IMG/VR virus record: IMGVR_UViG_3300008448_008955
Location: 32,471-96,470 of that record
Source: a virus
Direction: 5' to 3' (one strand)
DNA: 64,000 nt
Each line of letters starts with the position of its first letter. Within the stretch, counting starts at the first letter, position 1. Under the pieces are notes generated by a model that was not told the origin of the DNA, did not search any database, and saw only the letters and a program-made list of their open reading frames with translations. Of the stretch, positions 33,365 through 42,196 are shown one piece after another. Made by a program: the position numbers and the translations under genes.

Positions 33365-33910
33365 GTTCACTGTTTCACGCACCGAGTTAGGTGCAACTTC
33401 GTATGCCGTTCCAAAGAACGTTCTAGGTTGATTGATCATTAACCAAGCTTCGTTGGGGCGGTATTTTATTTTGACCAAATCTTCAGGCTGGAATTCAGAA
33501 ATGTCTGCGTAGTCAGCAGGGTGCTCTGCGTTCACAGTCAGGTTGTTGCAAAACACACTGCTCATTTCAGGAGCAGGTTCTGTGCCCATGAACACCTGTA
33601 TAAAACATTTGATGTCTGGATGCAATCTATGCATCATGATTTGACTGCCTGATAAATCAATGCTAGAGTAAATCACTTGCTGTTGTACAGCGTAGCCTGT
33701 TAGTTGTTTGATCTGAGCAGGTGCTTGTGCTAGTGCAGACTCTAATGTATTATTAGACCCCCAAGGTGTTAACAATCTGTTGGGATACTGTGTGGTCCAT
33801 TTTTGTTCAGGGCTTCGATAACTGCGGCACACAGAATCAAAGTCCAAGAAAAAGTCTGGCAGGCGCCAGACTGTGGGAAGGATTTGTTGGGCATTACTAA
33901 AATTTAGCAT
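33329..33910 (-). CDS. 2OG-Fe(II) oxygenase-fold protein, distal His lost
   Basis: A 193-aa protein. H97-x-D99 (LHPD) and R178-x-T180 are present, but where family members have WHG the sequence reads FFG (165-167), so the third iron ligand appears replaced by Phe. It may be inactive in hydroxylation or a binding-only relative. A TTTAAATA box lies five bases before the ATG. Confidence 0.55.
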   Translation of the reverse strand: MLNFSNAQQILPTVWRLPDFFLDFDSVCRSYRSPEQKWTTQYPNRLLTPWGSNNTLESALAQAPAQIKQLTGYAVQQQVIYSSIDLSGSQIMMHRLHPDIKCFIQVFMGTEPAPEMSSVFCNNLTVNAEHPADYADISEFQPEDLVKIKYRPNEAWLMINQPRTFFGTAYEVAPNSVRETVNLHFGAELPAST

Positions 33911-33915
33911 GCCTA

Positions 33916-33923
33916 TATTTAAA
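33916..33923 (-). promoter_or_regulatory. Late-type box TTTAAATA, near-leaderless
   Basis: TTTAAATA five bases from the ATG at 33910. Directly adjacent to the stop of the 915-aa gene. Confidence 0.45.
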
Positions 33924-36671
33924 TCACTTGATCATGGCTAGACTTTTTATTCTAGCCAGCAATGCATCATCAGACTTGCTTTCGTAGTATGCACCTGTAA
34001 TCGCACCGTTGTAGTTGATAGGGTCATCATTGCCTTCTTCTAGACCTACATTGCCCGGTTGTGCTCCGTTGGCTACACGCCATGCATCGTCAAATGATCG
34101 ATATGTAGAGTCTTGACGGTCAATTGTTCTGTCAGAACCATCTTGCGTCCAGCCACCGGGCAACTTTGTCCAAGTTCTGCCTTTGGCGTCTTTGATTTGC
34201 GGTTTTATTTTAGGTGGTACATCCACTATGCCATTGAACTTTTGTAGTGTGTTCACATCAACGTTGCTCTTGATACCTTGAACACCTCCAGGTGCCGCAG
34301 GTGCTGCGGCTTGTGGAGCAGGTGCTGGGTTAGCTGCCGCGGGCTTTGCTACTGGTGTAATTTTCTTAGTCATGTCCAGAGTGCCGCCCTTTTTTACCGT
34401 GCCCGGACCCGCCTTTAGACCCGACTTTGCAACAGTCAGTGGTTTGCCAGTGTTTGGATCATATCCTTGCGGGGCAGCCGCAATTCTTGCTTGGGTGGCT
34501 GCATTAGGAACTACCGGAGCAGGTGCTGCCGCTGTAGCAGGTGCTGCCGCAGGTGCTGCCGCAGGTGCTGCCGCAGGTGCTGCCGCAGGTGCTGCCGCAG
34601 GTTTTGCAAACATACTTTTGACTTTGTTGACTGCATTGCCAATAACACCTTCGTCAACTTCATCTTCGGGCTTGCCGTACAAGTATGTAACAGTTCCCAT
34701 TGGACTGATAACGTGAGTAACATCATAACCTTCATCGTCAAACCGAGCCAGTAACTTTTTAGCACCAACAACTTCATAACGTTCAGGTTTATATTCGTGA
34801 ACTAGTTCGTCACCGTCCATGATTCTCCAGATGTCGTTGCGTAGATAGTAGTGTTTGTCTCTACCGTCATCATCGCCTTCACCTATAACTGGAGCCATAC
34901 CGCCTGCAACTGTGCCCATTTCATACATGCTACCACATTCGGCAAGACCGTGTTCAGGACAGTATTCACCTTCTGTGGTCATGTTACATGAGCCCTCGCC
35001 TAACACAGCGGCAGCGTCAGTTTCAAATGTAGCCACAGGATCAGCTTCTCCTAGTGCACGAAAGCCCATGCCGCCTAGATCTTGATCTAAACGCTGTGAC
35101 ACCCACTCATAGGGATCGCCGTCACGAGCTTTGGCTACGCCATAGGGAATTTCTCCGCGATCGCTGTAGTAGTCAAACAGTGCTTCATACAAGTCACTGT
35201 CTAACTCGCCACCTTTGCGGAACTGATTTACTTCAAATTTGAAACGATCTAAAATGTGACCAAGTGTTTCTCCTGCTTCGTCAAGTATTTGAGCTTCAGT
35301 TACAACGCCAGCAAGTTTTAGAATACGAGCAAAGTCTTCTGCTACACTTTGTTGCGGAGCAGGTGCAGGGGCAGGTGCAGCAGCATCGGGTGCAGCAGCA
35401 TCGGGTGCAGCAGCCATGGTATCTTCGGCGCCAGCAGGCGAAATGCCTTCAGTTTCAATACCCAACTCACGCAGTCTGTTCATGACTTCTGTATCGTTCC
35501 ATGCATTAGCTCTAGGGTCACGTTGAGCTAGATCACCAAGACGATCAAACAACTCATCATCACCTATTAGATCATACAACTGTTCAGTGGCATTGGTAGC
35601 ATCTGGGCCCACAATGAGTTCTTTGCCCATGAGCTCTTTTAATTTGGCAACTTGTTCAGGAGTTTCGGGCAAGCTCCACGTGCCTTCGACCAGTTGGTTC
35701 ATCCAAGATTCAAAAATGTCTGCTTCTTTCATAGTATTTCCTTGTTGCTGTATTCGAGCCAATAACGGTAGTGCAGCTTCGATACGTGTGTCTAGAGTTT
35801 GTTCAATGAACATGGTCTTGATATCTTCTACCAAGCTTTCTTGTTCTTGAACATCCAGCGGGTGCCAGCTTTCAAAATAGGTTTTATAACCGCGGCTGTT
35901 GCCAAGATGTTTTATACTTTCTTGCAGCTTGGCATAGTAGTGTTGTGCTTGTTCAACAATTTGTTGAGTCACGCCTTCCATCACACGATGGCCAGCAGCA
36001 CGATTAAAACGGCTCAGCACTTTCATTTCTGTGACTATTTCACAGATATGATTGCCGCGAACATCATAGGGCTTGCCACCTTGACGAACATGTTCAAGCA
36101 TGGCCCGAGAACCTGACATATTTGTAAATGGTAGCTTGAAACGTTCGCCGTCGGCTGTTTCAATAAAAACGCTTTCAACATATCGGAATCGTGCGTCATT
36201 TTCGCCTAGGGTCCGATTGTGTTTGATCATGAGACGAGCCTCAGTGGGCTCGCCAGTGTAACTTATTTTACGTGTACCGTAGTAACCTTCAAACAAGCCT
36301 TCTTTGATGGCAGCAATGCCTGCTTGTACACGTTTGAGTTTGCCAATGTCCATCAACGTACCGCTCCAGCGATTACGATTGGCAAGATCCATGAGTTGTT
36401 GCTGAAAGTCAAAAAATTCTGAACGATCATCTGTGTCTTCGATGGTTTTACCTAGGTTATCGCCGTACATGATATACATTTCGTTGTCGCTGCCTAGGAC
36501 AACTACCATGGTGCCATAGTTTTTGCCTGAGCCAGAAACATAGTCAAAGCTGAATGTTTTGGCGTTTTCTGCGTCTGCAGGCCGGCCATCTTTGCCCAGC
36601 ATTTCAGGGTGAAAATCGCGGGTGTCTAACAAGTCTGCTAGTTTTTGTTCAAGATTAAGTTCTGTGGTCAT
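33924..36671 (-). CDS. Large Ala/Pro-rich protein, probable virion component
   Basis: A 915-aa protein. The first 400 residues are globular (IETADGERFKLPFTNMSGSR) without a known active-site motif. The middle contains Ala/Pro/Gln-rich linkers, including a run of five tandem 12-base repeats. The C-terminal 200 residues have repeated PAAAPAAA and KxGTLDMTKK segments and a DGSDRTIDRQDSTYRSFDDA end. Immediately downstream of the terminase gene, with a late box seven bases from its ATG. It is probably packaged or scaffold-like, but function is unproven. Confidence 0.8.
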   Translation of the reverse strand: MTTELNLEQKLADLLDTRDFHPEMLGKDGRPADAENAKTFSFDYVSGSGKNYGTMVVVLGSDNEMYIMYGDNLGKTIEDTDDRSEFFDFQQQLMDLANRNRWSGTLMDIGKLKRVQAGIAAIKEGLFEGYYGTRKISYTGEPTEARLMIKHNRTLGENDARFRYVESVFIETADGERFKLPFTNMSGSRAMLEHVRQGGKPYDVRGNHICEIVTEMKVLSRFNRAAGHRVMEGVTQQIVEQAQHYYAKLQESIKHLGNSRGYKTYFESWHPLDVQEQESLVEDIKTMFIEQTLDTRIEAALPLLARIQQQGNTMKEADIFESWMNQLVEGTWSLPETPEQVAKLKELMGKELIVGPDATNATEQLYDLIGDDELFDRLGDLAQRDPRANAWNDTEVMNRLRELGIETEGISPAGAEDTMAAAPDAAAPDAAAPAPAPAPQQSVAEDFARILKLAGVVTEAQILDEAGETLGHILDRFKFEVNQFRKGGELDSDLYEALFDYYSDRGEIPYGVAKARDGDPYEWVSQRLDQDLGGMGFRALGEADPVATFETDAAAVLGEGSCNMTTEGEYCPEHGLAECGSMYEMGTVAGGMAPVIGEGDDDGRDKHYYLRNDIWRIMDGDELVHEYKPERYEVVGAKKLLARFDDEGYDVTHVISPMGTVTYLYGKPEDEVDEGVIGNAVNKVKSMFAKPAAAPAAAPAAAPAAAPAAAPATAAAPAPVVPNAATQARIAAAPQGYDPNTGKPLTVAKSGLKAGPGTVKKGGTLDMTKKITPVAKPAAANPAPAPQAAAPAAPGGVQGIKSNVDVNTLQKFNGIVDVPPKIKPQIKDAKGRTWTKLPGGWTQDGSDRTIDRQDSTYRSFDDAWRVANGAQPGNVGLEEGNDDPINYNGAITGAYYESKSDDALLARIKSLAMIK
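34519..34596. repeat. 12-bp tandem repeat, GCAGGTGCTGCC
   Basis: One copy at 34519-34530, then after six bases five exact head-to-tail copies at 34537-34596, inside the 915-aa gene. They encode an Ala-Pro linker (reverse strand GGCAGCACCTGC). Copy number can change by slippage without shifting the frame. Confidence 0.9.
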
Positions 36672-36678
36672 AGCAGTG

Positions 36679-36686
36679 TATTTAGC
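36679..36686 (-). promoter_or_regulatory. Late-type box GCTAAATA, near-leaderless
   Basis: GCTAAATA seven bases before the ATG at 36671, overlapping the terminase stop. No Shine-Dalgarno sequence. Confidence 0.5.
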
Positions 36687-38265
36687 GCATCATAGCAATG
36701 AATGGCATAGGTTCAATGATGTTGTCCCCATGATCTTTAAGGTGTGAATCCAGCTCTTGATGATAGGTCTGCAACAGCATCAGCATACGAGTGGCCAGCA
36801 GTGTACCCATTACCAAATCGTCTGTTTCGCCAGGTTTGGCTGCATAGCTGTTGCCTAGAGCCACAAAGTTTTTGAGTTCGCTGATCAAGGGTTTGCTGTA
36901 CAGTTTCATGCGCCCTGACTCCACGAGAATTTTAAACTTGTTGCAGGCCACAATCTTGCTTTTGTTTGTGGTGGTGAATCCCTTGCGGATTCTACGGCCG
37001 TTTTGGCCTTGCACACTGTTGTCACTGAGAAAATAACCAGGAATGTTTTCTTCGCCGTATTCGTTGATGGAGATCAAGGCTGCTTCGCCCAGGGTGTTGT
37101 TTTCCACACTGTAGTAGATTTTTTTGTCGTCTCGTACCACTGCATGCAGTTCTTTCACAATGTCTACCATGATCTTGATCTGTGTGGGCACATCTGTTTT
37201 GTTGTGTCGCCATTCAGCCACTTGTTCCGTGGTATCTGCTTCAAACACCTGTATGGCAGCAGGATCGCCGCCGGTGCCCAGGCTAGGGTCCAGGGCCACA
37301 ATGTATATCTTGTCTGCTTGTATGGGACGATACCAGCGCACCTGTCCAGTTTTGCTTGTGGGTTCTACGCCTTCAAGATCCAGCAGTTTCAAGGGCGAAA
37401 TCAAGGTCTCATCGTTGATAACGAATTCGCAGTCCATTTCTCGACGGAATCGTTCTTCTCCTAGTTGTGCCCGTTGTTCTTCGGCCCAGGTGTCATCACG
37501 ATCTGGATGTTCTCGCCAGAATGCACGGAATGCACGGAATCCATTGATGCCCAAGCCGTTGGGTCTAGGGTTACCGTACTCGTCTTCAATTTTGTTGGCG
37601 CCTTTCCAGATCAGGGCAAACTGATCTTCGTCTGAGTTGGGGGTGCTAGTAATAATAGCTTTACCACCTGTGCTGAGTGTGGGTGTGATAGAAGTCCAGA
37701 ACTCTTTGGCAATGGTGGGTCGCACGAACGCAAATTCGTCTAGATACAGCAAGGTAATCGACATACCTCGACCAGTGTTTTCAGTAGTAGTCTGACTTAC
37801 AATACGTGATCCGTTGTCAAACTCCAGACTACCTTTGTTGTAGCTGGTAGCACCTGCACGGATATGATTGGGGCACAACTCATAAGCATATCTTATACGT
37901 TGCATAATTTCCTGTGCGCCTAGGTACTTGTGTGCTGCCACAAGAATAGTAGCGTCGGGTACAAACATAGCATACCACAACAGGTAGCCGGCTGCTGATG
38001 TTGACTTACCGGTTTGTCGCGGCATCAGGGAAATTGAGAACCTGCTGTTGTGATAGTTTTCAATCAGTCGCTTTTGGTATTCAAACGACTGGTACAGCAT
38101 CTTGCCACGTGTGGGGTGCTGAATGTAAAAAAAGTGATCCATGAAGTACATGGGCCCAGTCACAGGGTCAGCACACTTCATGAATTCTTCAATTTCTTGT
38201 TGAGTATATGTTTCTCTACGATGCGGTGCTTTTACCAGTACTGTATCTAATCCAGGTTTTAACAT
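36682..38265 (-). CDS. 17: Terminase large subunit (gp17)
   Basis: A 527-aa protein. The ATPase domain has MPRQTGKS (81-88, Walker A) and LLYLDEFAF (172-180, Walker B with catalytic Glu). The C-terminal RNase H-like nuclease starts IVALDPSLGTGGDP with D326 as the first catalytic Asp. It pumps and cuts the concatemer during packaging. Its start overlaps the SGNH gene end by seven bases. T4 gp17 is 610 aa, so this is a shorter environmental type. Confidence 0.97.
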   Translation of the reverse strand: MLKPGLDTVLVKAPHRRETYTQQEIEEFMKCADPVTGPMYFMDHFFYIQHPTRGKMLYQSFEYQKRLIENYHNSRFSISLMPRQTGKSTSAAGYLLWYAMFVPDATILVAAHKYLGAQEIMQRIRYAYELCPNHIRAGATSYNKGSLEFDNGSRIVSQTTTENTGRGMSITLLYLDEFAFVRPTIAKEFWTSITPTLSTGGKAIITSTPNSDEDQFALIWKGANKIEDEYGNPRPNGLGINGFRAFRAFWREHPDRDDTWAEEQRAQLGEERFRREMDCEFVINDETLISPLKLLDLEGVEPTSKTGQVRWYRPIQADKIYIVALDPSLGTGGDPAAIQVFEADTTEQVAEWRHNKTDVPTQIKIMVDIVKELHAVVRDDKKIYYSVENNTLGEAALISINEYGEENIPGYFLSDNSVQGQNGRRIRKGFTTTNKSKIVACNKFKILVESGRMKLYSKPLISELKNFVALGNSYAAKPGETDDLVMGTLLATRMLMLLQTYHQELDSHLKDHGDNIIEPMPFIAMMR

Positions 38266-38999
38266 AATTTTTCTACATCCTTTGCAACTACCTGCGCAAA
38301 TGCTCGATTATTTAACCTACCTGGATGCAATAAGTCACGACCTAAATCTATCTGCTTTTCGTCCCTAATCAGTGTACAATAAGCATCAGGTGCATATACA
38401 ATCAAAGGAATATTGTGTTGTAAACAAATGCTGCGAATTGCTTCACGATTTTTTTCTGCGGCCAAGTTTAAATTTTCTTCATTTAGCAACAATTCTTTAA
38501 TGTAAGTACCGGACCAATTTTTGTAATCGTATGCCCAATTTAACACTAAGGGAGCATGAGATTGCGACGAAATTATTTCTGTTCTATTGTATCTAGGCTC
38601 AAGGTACACTACAAACTTAGGTAATAGCTTTGGCACGTAATGTTTTGCAACTCTAAAACAAGTGTCCCCGGCGGCACCAGCAATTCCAAGGTTCCAACAA
38701 TGCAATTTAATTTCTTGTGAAACAGCAGTAGTCCATCTGTCTTGTACGTTAACTCCGGTTCCTTGTGTAAAACTGCAACCAATGGCCATCCAATTTGATC
38801 TAGAATCAAACTCGTCAACTCTAAACCCTTCACTGTTAAACGTATACTCAATGTCAACGTCAACCCAGCCAAATAGATTCAACAGTCGCGCATGTTCTGT
38901 GTTGGCCAAGTGTTTGTTGTAGGCTTCTTCGGAGTCAGGACTCAACCACTTGATTGTTGTACCTGCATGTTTGCTCCATTGATGTAGTGGCGCTGTCAT
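38259..38999 (-). CDS. SGNH/GDSL-type hydrolase
   Basis: A 246-aa protein. Block I GCSFTQGTG with catalytic S76, preceded by FNSEGFRVDEF as seen in phage SGNH proteins. Block V DLLHPGRLNN gives D222 and H225. It lies between the terminase and a radical SAM gene, coupled to both by overlaps. SGNH enzymes remove acyl groups from glycans or lipids, for example O-acetyl esters on surface polysaccharide. Localisation signal absent. Confidence 0.85.
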   Translation of the reverse strand: MTAPLHQWSKHAGTTIKWLSPDSEEAYNKHLANTEHARLLNLFGWVDVDIEYTFNSEGFRVDEFDSRSNWMAIGCSFTQGTGVNVQDRWTTAVSQEIKLHCWNLGIAGAAGDTCFRVAKHYVPKLLPKFVVYLEPRYNRTEIISSQSHAPLVLNWAYDYKNWSGTYIKELLLNEENLNLAAEKNREAIRSICLQHNIPLIVYAPDAYCTLIRDEKQIDLGRDLLHPGRLNNRAFAQVVAKDVEKLC

Positions 39000-40135
39000 T
39001 TTATCAAACTCGCAAACTCAGGCCACAGTTTCTCAAACTGCCCAGCTTGATCAGGGTGGTATTGAGTTTCAATCTCTTGGATATGCTTGGCCAACTTGCG
39101 AGCCACGGCAGGCTTTGATTCTGTCACTGCTTGATAGTTACGCAATGCCTGGTCAAGGAAGCCACGGTCAGCAGGTGTAGCAAGTCCTGAAGCATAAAAG
39201 CGTTCAATTTCTTCAGCAGCCGGCTTGGCGACTTCTGGCCCATGCAAGAACGGATCAAGATAGTCTGGTTGAAACAAGTTCTGCCATAACACACTCACAC
39301 CCTGATCTGCTGCAAACTGTCTAAACTCTGTGATCCTTGTAGCATTGTAGATGTTGTACACTGCATGAATGCCGCCCCAGTGCCCTTGTTTGAACAAGTC
39401 TTTGACAATAGCAAGGTTATGTAACACTTGGTCCCACTTACCGCCATAACGCACATATTCAAAACGATCACCTGTGTTGTCAAAGCTCATTGACCAGCCA
39501 ACTTTCTTGCGCTGTGCTAGCTTGCGGAAAATTTTATTTTTCTCAAGATCCACGTTCATGTTGGTAATCAGTGTGACTGTGCAATCTTCAGGGATAACAT
39601 CCAACAAGCGTTCGTTCTCAGGAAGCAACAATGGCTCGCCACCAACAAGTGCAACGTCTCGAATGTGTGCTTTATGCTCTTCCAAGAAGTCACACACCTG
39701 TTCATAGTAGGGACGACTACCAGACTTGAATGGAATGCCTTTGAGTGCAGACCATTTGGAGCTTGCCCACTCTGAACAATAGTTACAGCTTAGGTTACAG
39801 GTGGTATTCCAGCGCACGTCTACAATTACAGGATAGTGATAGTGTTCACCAGCTGTGGCATAGTCAAAGTTGGGATTGGTATCGTTGTGCCACTTGCGTT
39901 CAGAGTCTGCACCAAAACGTTCGGCCTGTACACAGTTACTACAGTACTTGTGTGCTCGCCCTTGCGACATTTCACTGCGTATTTGTTTCAGGAGATCCGA
40001 GTCCAAGATCTCTGTAATAGTGTGATCATTGAGGTTGCCCAGCATGTTGGGGTCACCTGCACAACAGGTTTTGACATCGCCACGTGGATTGATATGCAGC
40101 CCACGCCAAGGGGCTGCGCAAAAGAAATTGGTCAT
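38996..40135 (-). CDS. Radical SAM protein with SPASM-like N-terminus
   Basis: A 379-aa protein. Radical SAM cysteines C113, C117, C120 (CNLSCNYC). The N-terminus (FFCAAPWRGLHINPRGDVKT, then CC) resembles the SPASM/twitch opening with CSNC at 65-68. LVGGEPLLLPE is the GGEPLL motif. Coupled to the SGNH gene by ATGA. Its late box sits inside a 14-base palindrome four bases before the ATG. Confidence 0.9.
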   Translation of the reverse strand: MTNFFCAAPWRGLHINPRGDVKTCCAGDPNMLGNLNDHTITEILDSDLLKQIRSEMSQGRAHKYCSNCVQAERFGADSERKWHNDTNPNFDYATAGEHYHYPVIVDVRWNTTCNLSCNYCSEWASSKWSALKGIPFKSGSRPYYEQVCDFLEEHKAHIRDVALVGGEPLLLPENERLLDVIPEDCTVTLITNMNVDLEKNKIFRKLAQRKKVGWSMSFDNTGDRFEYVRYGGKWDQVLHNLAIVKDLFKQGHWGGIHAVYNIYNATRITEFRQFAADQGVSVLWQNLFQPDYLDPFLHGPEVAKPAAEEIERFYASGLATPADRGFLDQALRNYQAVTESKPAVARKLAKHIQEIETQYHPDQAGQFEKLWPEFASLIK

Positions 40136-40139
40136 CCCG

Positions 40140-40147
40140 TATTTACG
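40140..40147 (-). promoter_or_regulatory. Late-type box CGTAAATA inside a palindrome
   Basis: CGTAAATA within CCCGTATTTACGGG (40136-40149), four bases from the ATG at 40135. No Shine-Dalgarno sequence. Confidence 0.5.
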
Positions 40148-40153
40148 GGCAGG

Positions 40154-40591
40154 TCATTGGCACCAAGATGTTTTGGCTTCGCCGTAATACTCACGGGCGA
40201 ATCCGTTGGCAATCAGCATGCCACGCAGGCTTTGGCCATTCAGTAGCACATCGCCCAGCACACGGCCGCCATACTTGTCCCAGTCCATGAGCACAATTTG
40301 ACGCTTTTGTGAGTTGGCAACGGCTTGTTTGGTAAATGCTGAGGCTGCTTCGCCACGTTGTGCTTCACTTGGGCACATTGCTCTATGTCCTTTTTCAGGA
40401 GTGTCTACACCAAACACACGAATGCTGAGTTCAGATTTGAGTGGTGCTGGCAGCCAAGTGGCTTGAATACCTACTGTGTCTCCATCAATCACTCGTGTGA
40501 TCACAGCGTCATAAACAACACCAGGTTTTTGTTTGGGTTGTGCTAGTACTAGACAAGGCACTAAGAGTAAGAGTGTTAAGAGTTTTTTCAT
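40154..40591 (-). CDS. Exported thermonuclease-like (SNase) protein
   Basis: A 145-aa protein. A signal peptide is evident (MKKLLTLLLLVPCLVLA, cleavage after Ala17). The staphylococcal-nuclease fold follows: RVIDGDTVGI (D36 and D38), then IRVFGVDTPE with R58, D63 and E66 at the spacing of the catalytic residues, and DKYGGRVLG supplying the second Arg. It likely cleaves DNA or RNA outside the cytoplasm, in periplasm or at lysis. Lies among late genes. Confidence 0.88.
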   Translation of the reverse strand: MKKLLTLLLLVPCLVLAQPKQKPGVVYDAVITRVIDGDTVGIQATWLPAPLKSELSIRVFGVDTPEKGHRAMCPSEAQRGEAASAFTKQAVANSQKRQIVLMDWDKYGGRVLGDVLLNGQSLRGMLIANGFAREYYGEAKTSWCQ

Positions 40592-40603
40592 TTTGTTTTC
40601 TTG

Positions 40604-42196
40604 TTAGTTTGTGAGTTCTTGCCAACCAAATTTGTATAGTACATCACCGTTGGTTTGAGTATAGGCCACGCACAGTGTAAGGCTTTCAGGATTGCCGTTG
40701 ACATCGCGTGCCAACTGCAAACGTTTGGCTACATCTTCACCAATATTGACTTCATCCCTGGAACTGCTGAGTCCTTGATACACCACTGTGCCATCTGTGA
40801 TTACGTTGCTGGTTTTCACTGTTTGAACCACAGAGTTTGGCACATTGCTCCAGGTCACATTACCAATGTTGGCACCTTGTACCAATTGGAACTCGCCATA
40901 TCTCACATCCAACAACAAGAGGCCAATTTGACTGGGCAGCACCACAGCATCAGGATAGGCAGGATTGAGCCTGATGCTGGCCAAAGCCACAAGTGTGTTG
41001 GCTGAAGATATTCTAGTTATACTGGTATTGTTGGTCACATACTGGACCTTGGTGCTGGGACTAAACCCACCTTCACTGATCACAGTTGAGCAGATCTGCT
41101 TCATGGTTCTTGAACCAGCGGTGTTGGCAGTGTTGGTTATTTCGTATCTGGGATTCAGCGTGGCCGAAGTCATGTACACTGTGGTATTACCAGCTTGGTT
41201 AGCATGCTGGAATCGATGACACACAATAAATTCGCCATTGATGACAAATCCTGCTCGCACGTTGCCCACACCCAACCACTCAATGTCACACCAGAATATT
41301 TGTGTGAGTTCAGGGTTGAGGTTGATGCCAGATGGGTTGGGGGCGGCACCTGTTTTCAATGTGTCGCCGTTCCAGGCTGTTTGTGCTATGCGTTCTTCTA
41401 CCACAACACCAGTGGTGCTGCTGCGGATGACCAAGTAAAGATCTTCGCCATCTGCTTCAAAATACACACCATTCTTGTCTGTGAAATAGCCCACACGCTG
41501 GCGACAACCCACAGCACGATCAGCAAAACAAAACGAACCCATGAACAACAGGCTCTTGCCCGGCTGATAGGCCTGTGTAAATCTTGCTTGTGTGATCACA
41601 CTTGAACCATTGGCAGCAGTCACTGCCATGTTGTGTGAGCTTTCATTGGCTACATAAGTGTAAGTGCCGCCAGTGGCCGTGACATTGCTGAACTGCCCAC
41701 CATTGATGTACATGTTCTGGCTATCAAACAAGGTGTAGGGTTCGCTTACACGCATGCGACCAAACGCATCAAGATTGGTTCCAGTGATTATGGCGTTGAC
41801 ATTTCCACCAGTGATATTGGCGTTGACATTACCATCCACTGTGATTGATCCGCCACCATCTACCACTGTGACATTGGCTGTGATTCCAGCAAGATTGCCA
41901 CTGAGAGTAGAAACCACGTTGCCAGTAACTGCGGCGTTGACATTGCCTGTGACTACCCAAGGACTAGTGCCTTGGTACACTGTGACATTGCCAGATTCTA
42001 CAGTGACTGGCATGGTGTTGCCTGTAAGATCAATATTTCCTATTGATCCAATAGCAACGTTGCCTACCGACACGTTGCCAATAATGGCTGCATTTGTTCT
42101 GATAAAAACATTGCCAGTCGCTTCGTCAAGCTCCAGGGCTTGATTGATATTCCGTAGATACCACGGTGCTACTTGAGTTGGGTCTGGGATTGCCAT
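40604..42196 (-). CDS. Probable tail/fibre structural protein
   Basis: A 530-aa protein. After about residue 30 there is a GN-rich low-complexity beta region (IIGNVSVGNVAIGSIGN, VTGNVNAAVTGNV) up to about 145, then a globular C-terminal domain starting AFGRMRVSEPYTLFDSQN and ending YKFGWQELTN. The C-terminal half resembles beta-rich structural domains in environmental T4-like phages. It begins the run 42196-45370 of small structural-like genes. Receptor binding is not shown. Confidence 0.75.
   Translation of the reverse strand: MAIPDPTQVAPWYLRNINQALELDEATGNVFIRTNAAIIGNVSVGNVAIGSIGNIDLTGNTMPVTVESGNVTVYQGTSPWVVTGNVNAAVTGNVVSTLSGNLAGITANVTVVDGGGSITVDGNVNANITGGNVNAIITGTNLDAFGRMRVSEPYTLFDSQNMYINGGQFSNVTATGGTYTYVANESSHNMAVTAANGSSVITQARFTQAYQPGKSLLFMGSFCFADRAVGCRQRVGYFTDKNGVYFEADGEDLYLVIRSSTTGVVVEERIAQTAWNGDTLKTGAAPNPSGINLNPELTQIFWCDIEWLGVGNVRAGFVINGEFIVCHRFQHANQAGNTTVYMTSATLNPRYEITNTANTAGSRTMKQICSTVISEGGFSPSTKVQYVTNNTSITRISSANTLVALASIRLNPAYPDAVVLPSQIGLLLLDVRYGEFQLVQGANIGNVTWSNVPNSVVQTVKTSNVITDGTVVYQGLSSSRDEVNIGEDVAKRLQLARDVNGNPESLTLCVAYTQTNGDVLYKFGWQELTN

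Noticed and set aside
34519-34596. CRISPR-like or attachment-site repeats
   Set aside because: Repeats are 12 bases, contiguous without spacers, and in frame with an Ala-Pro linker.
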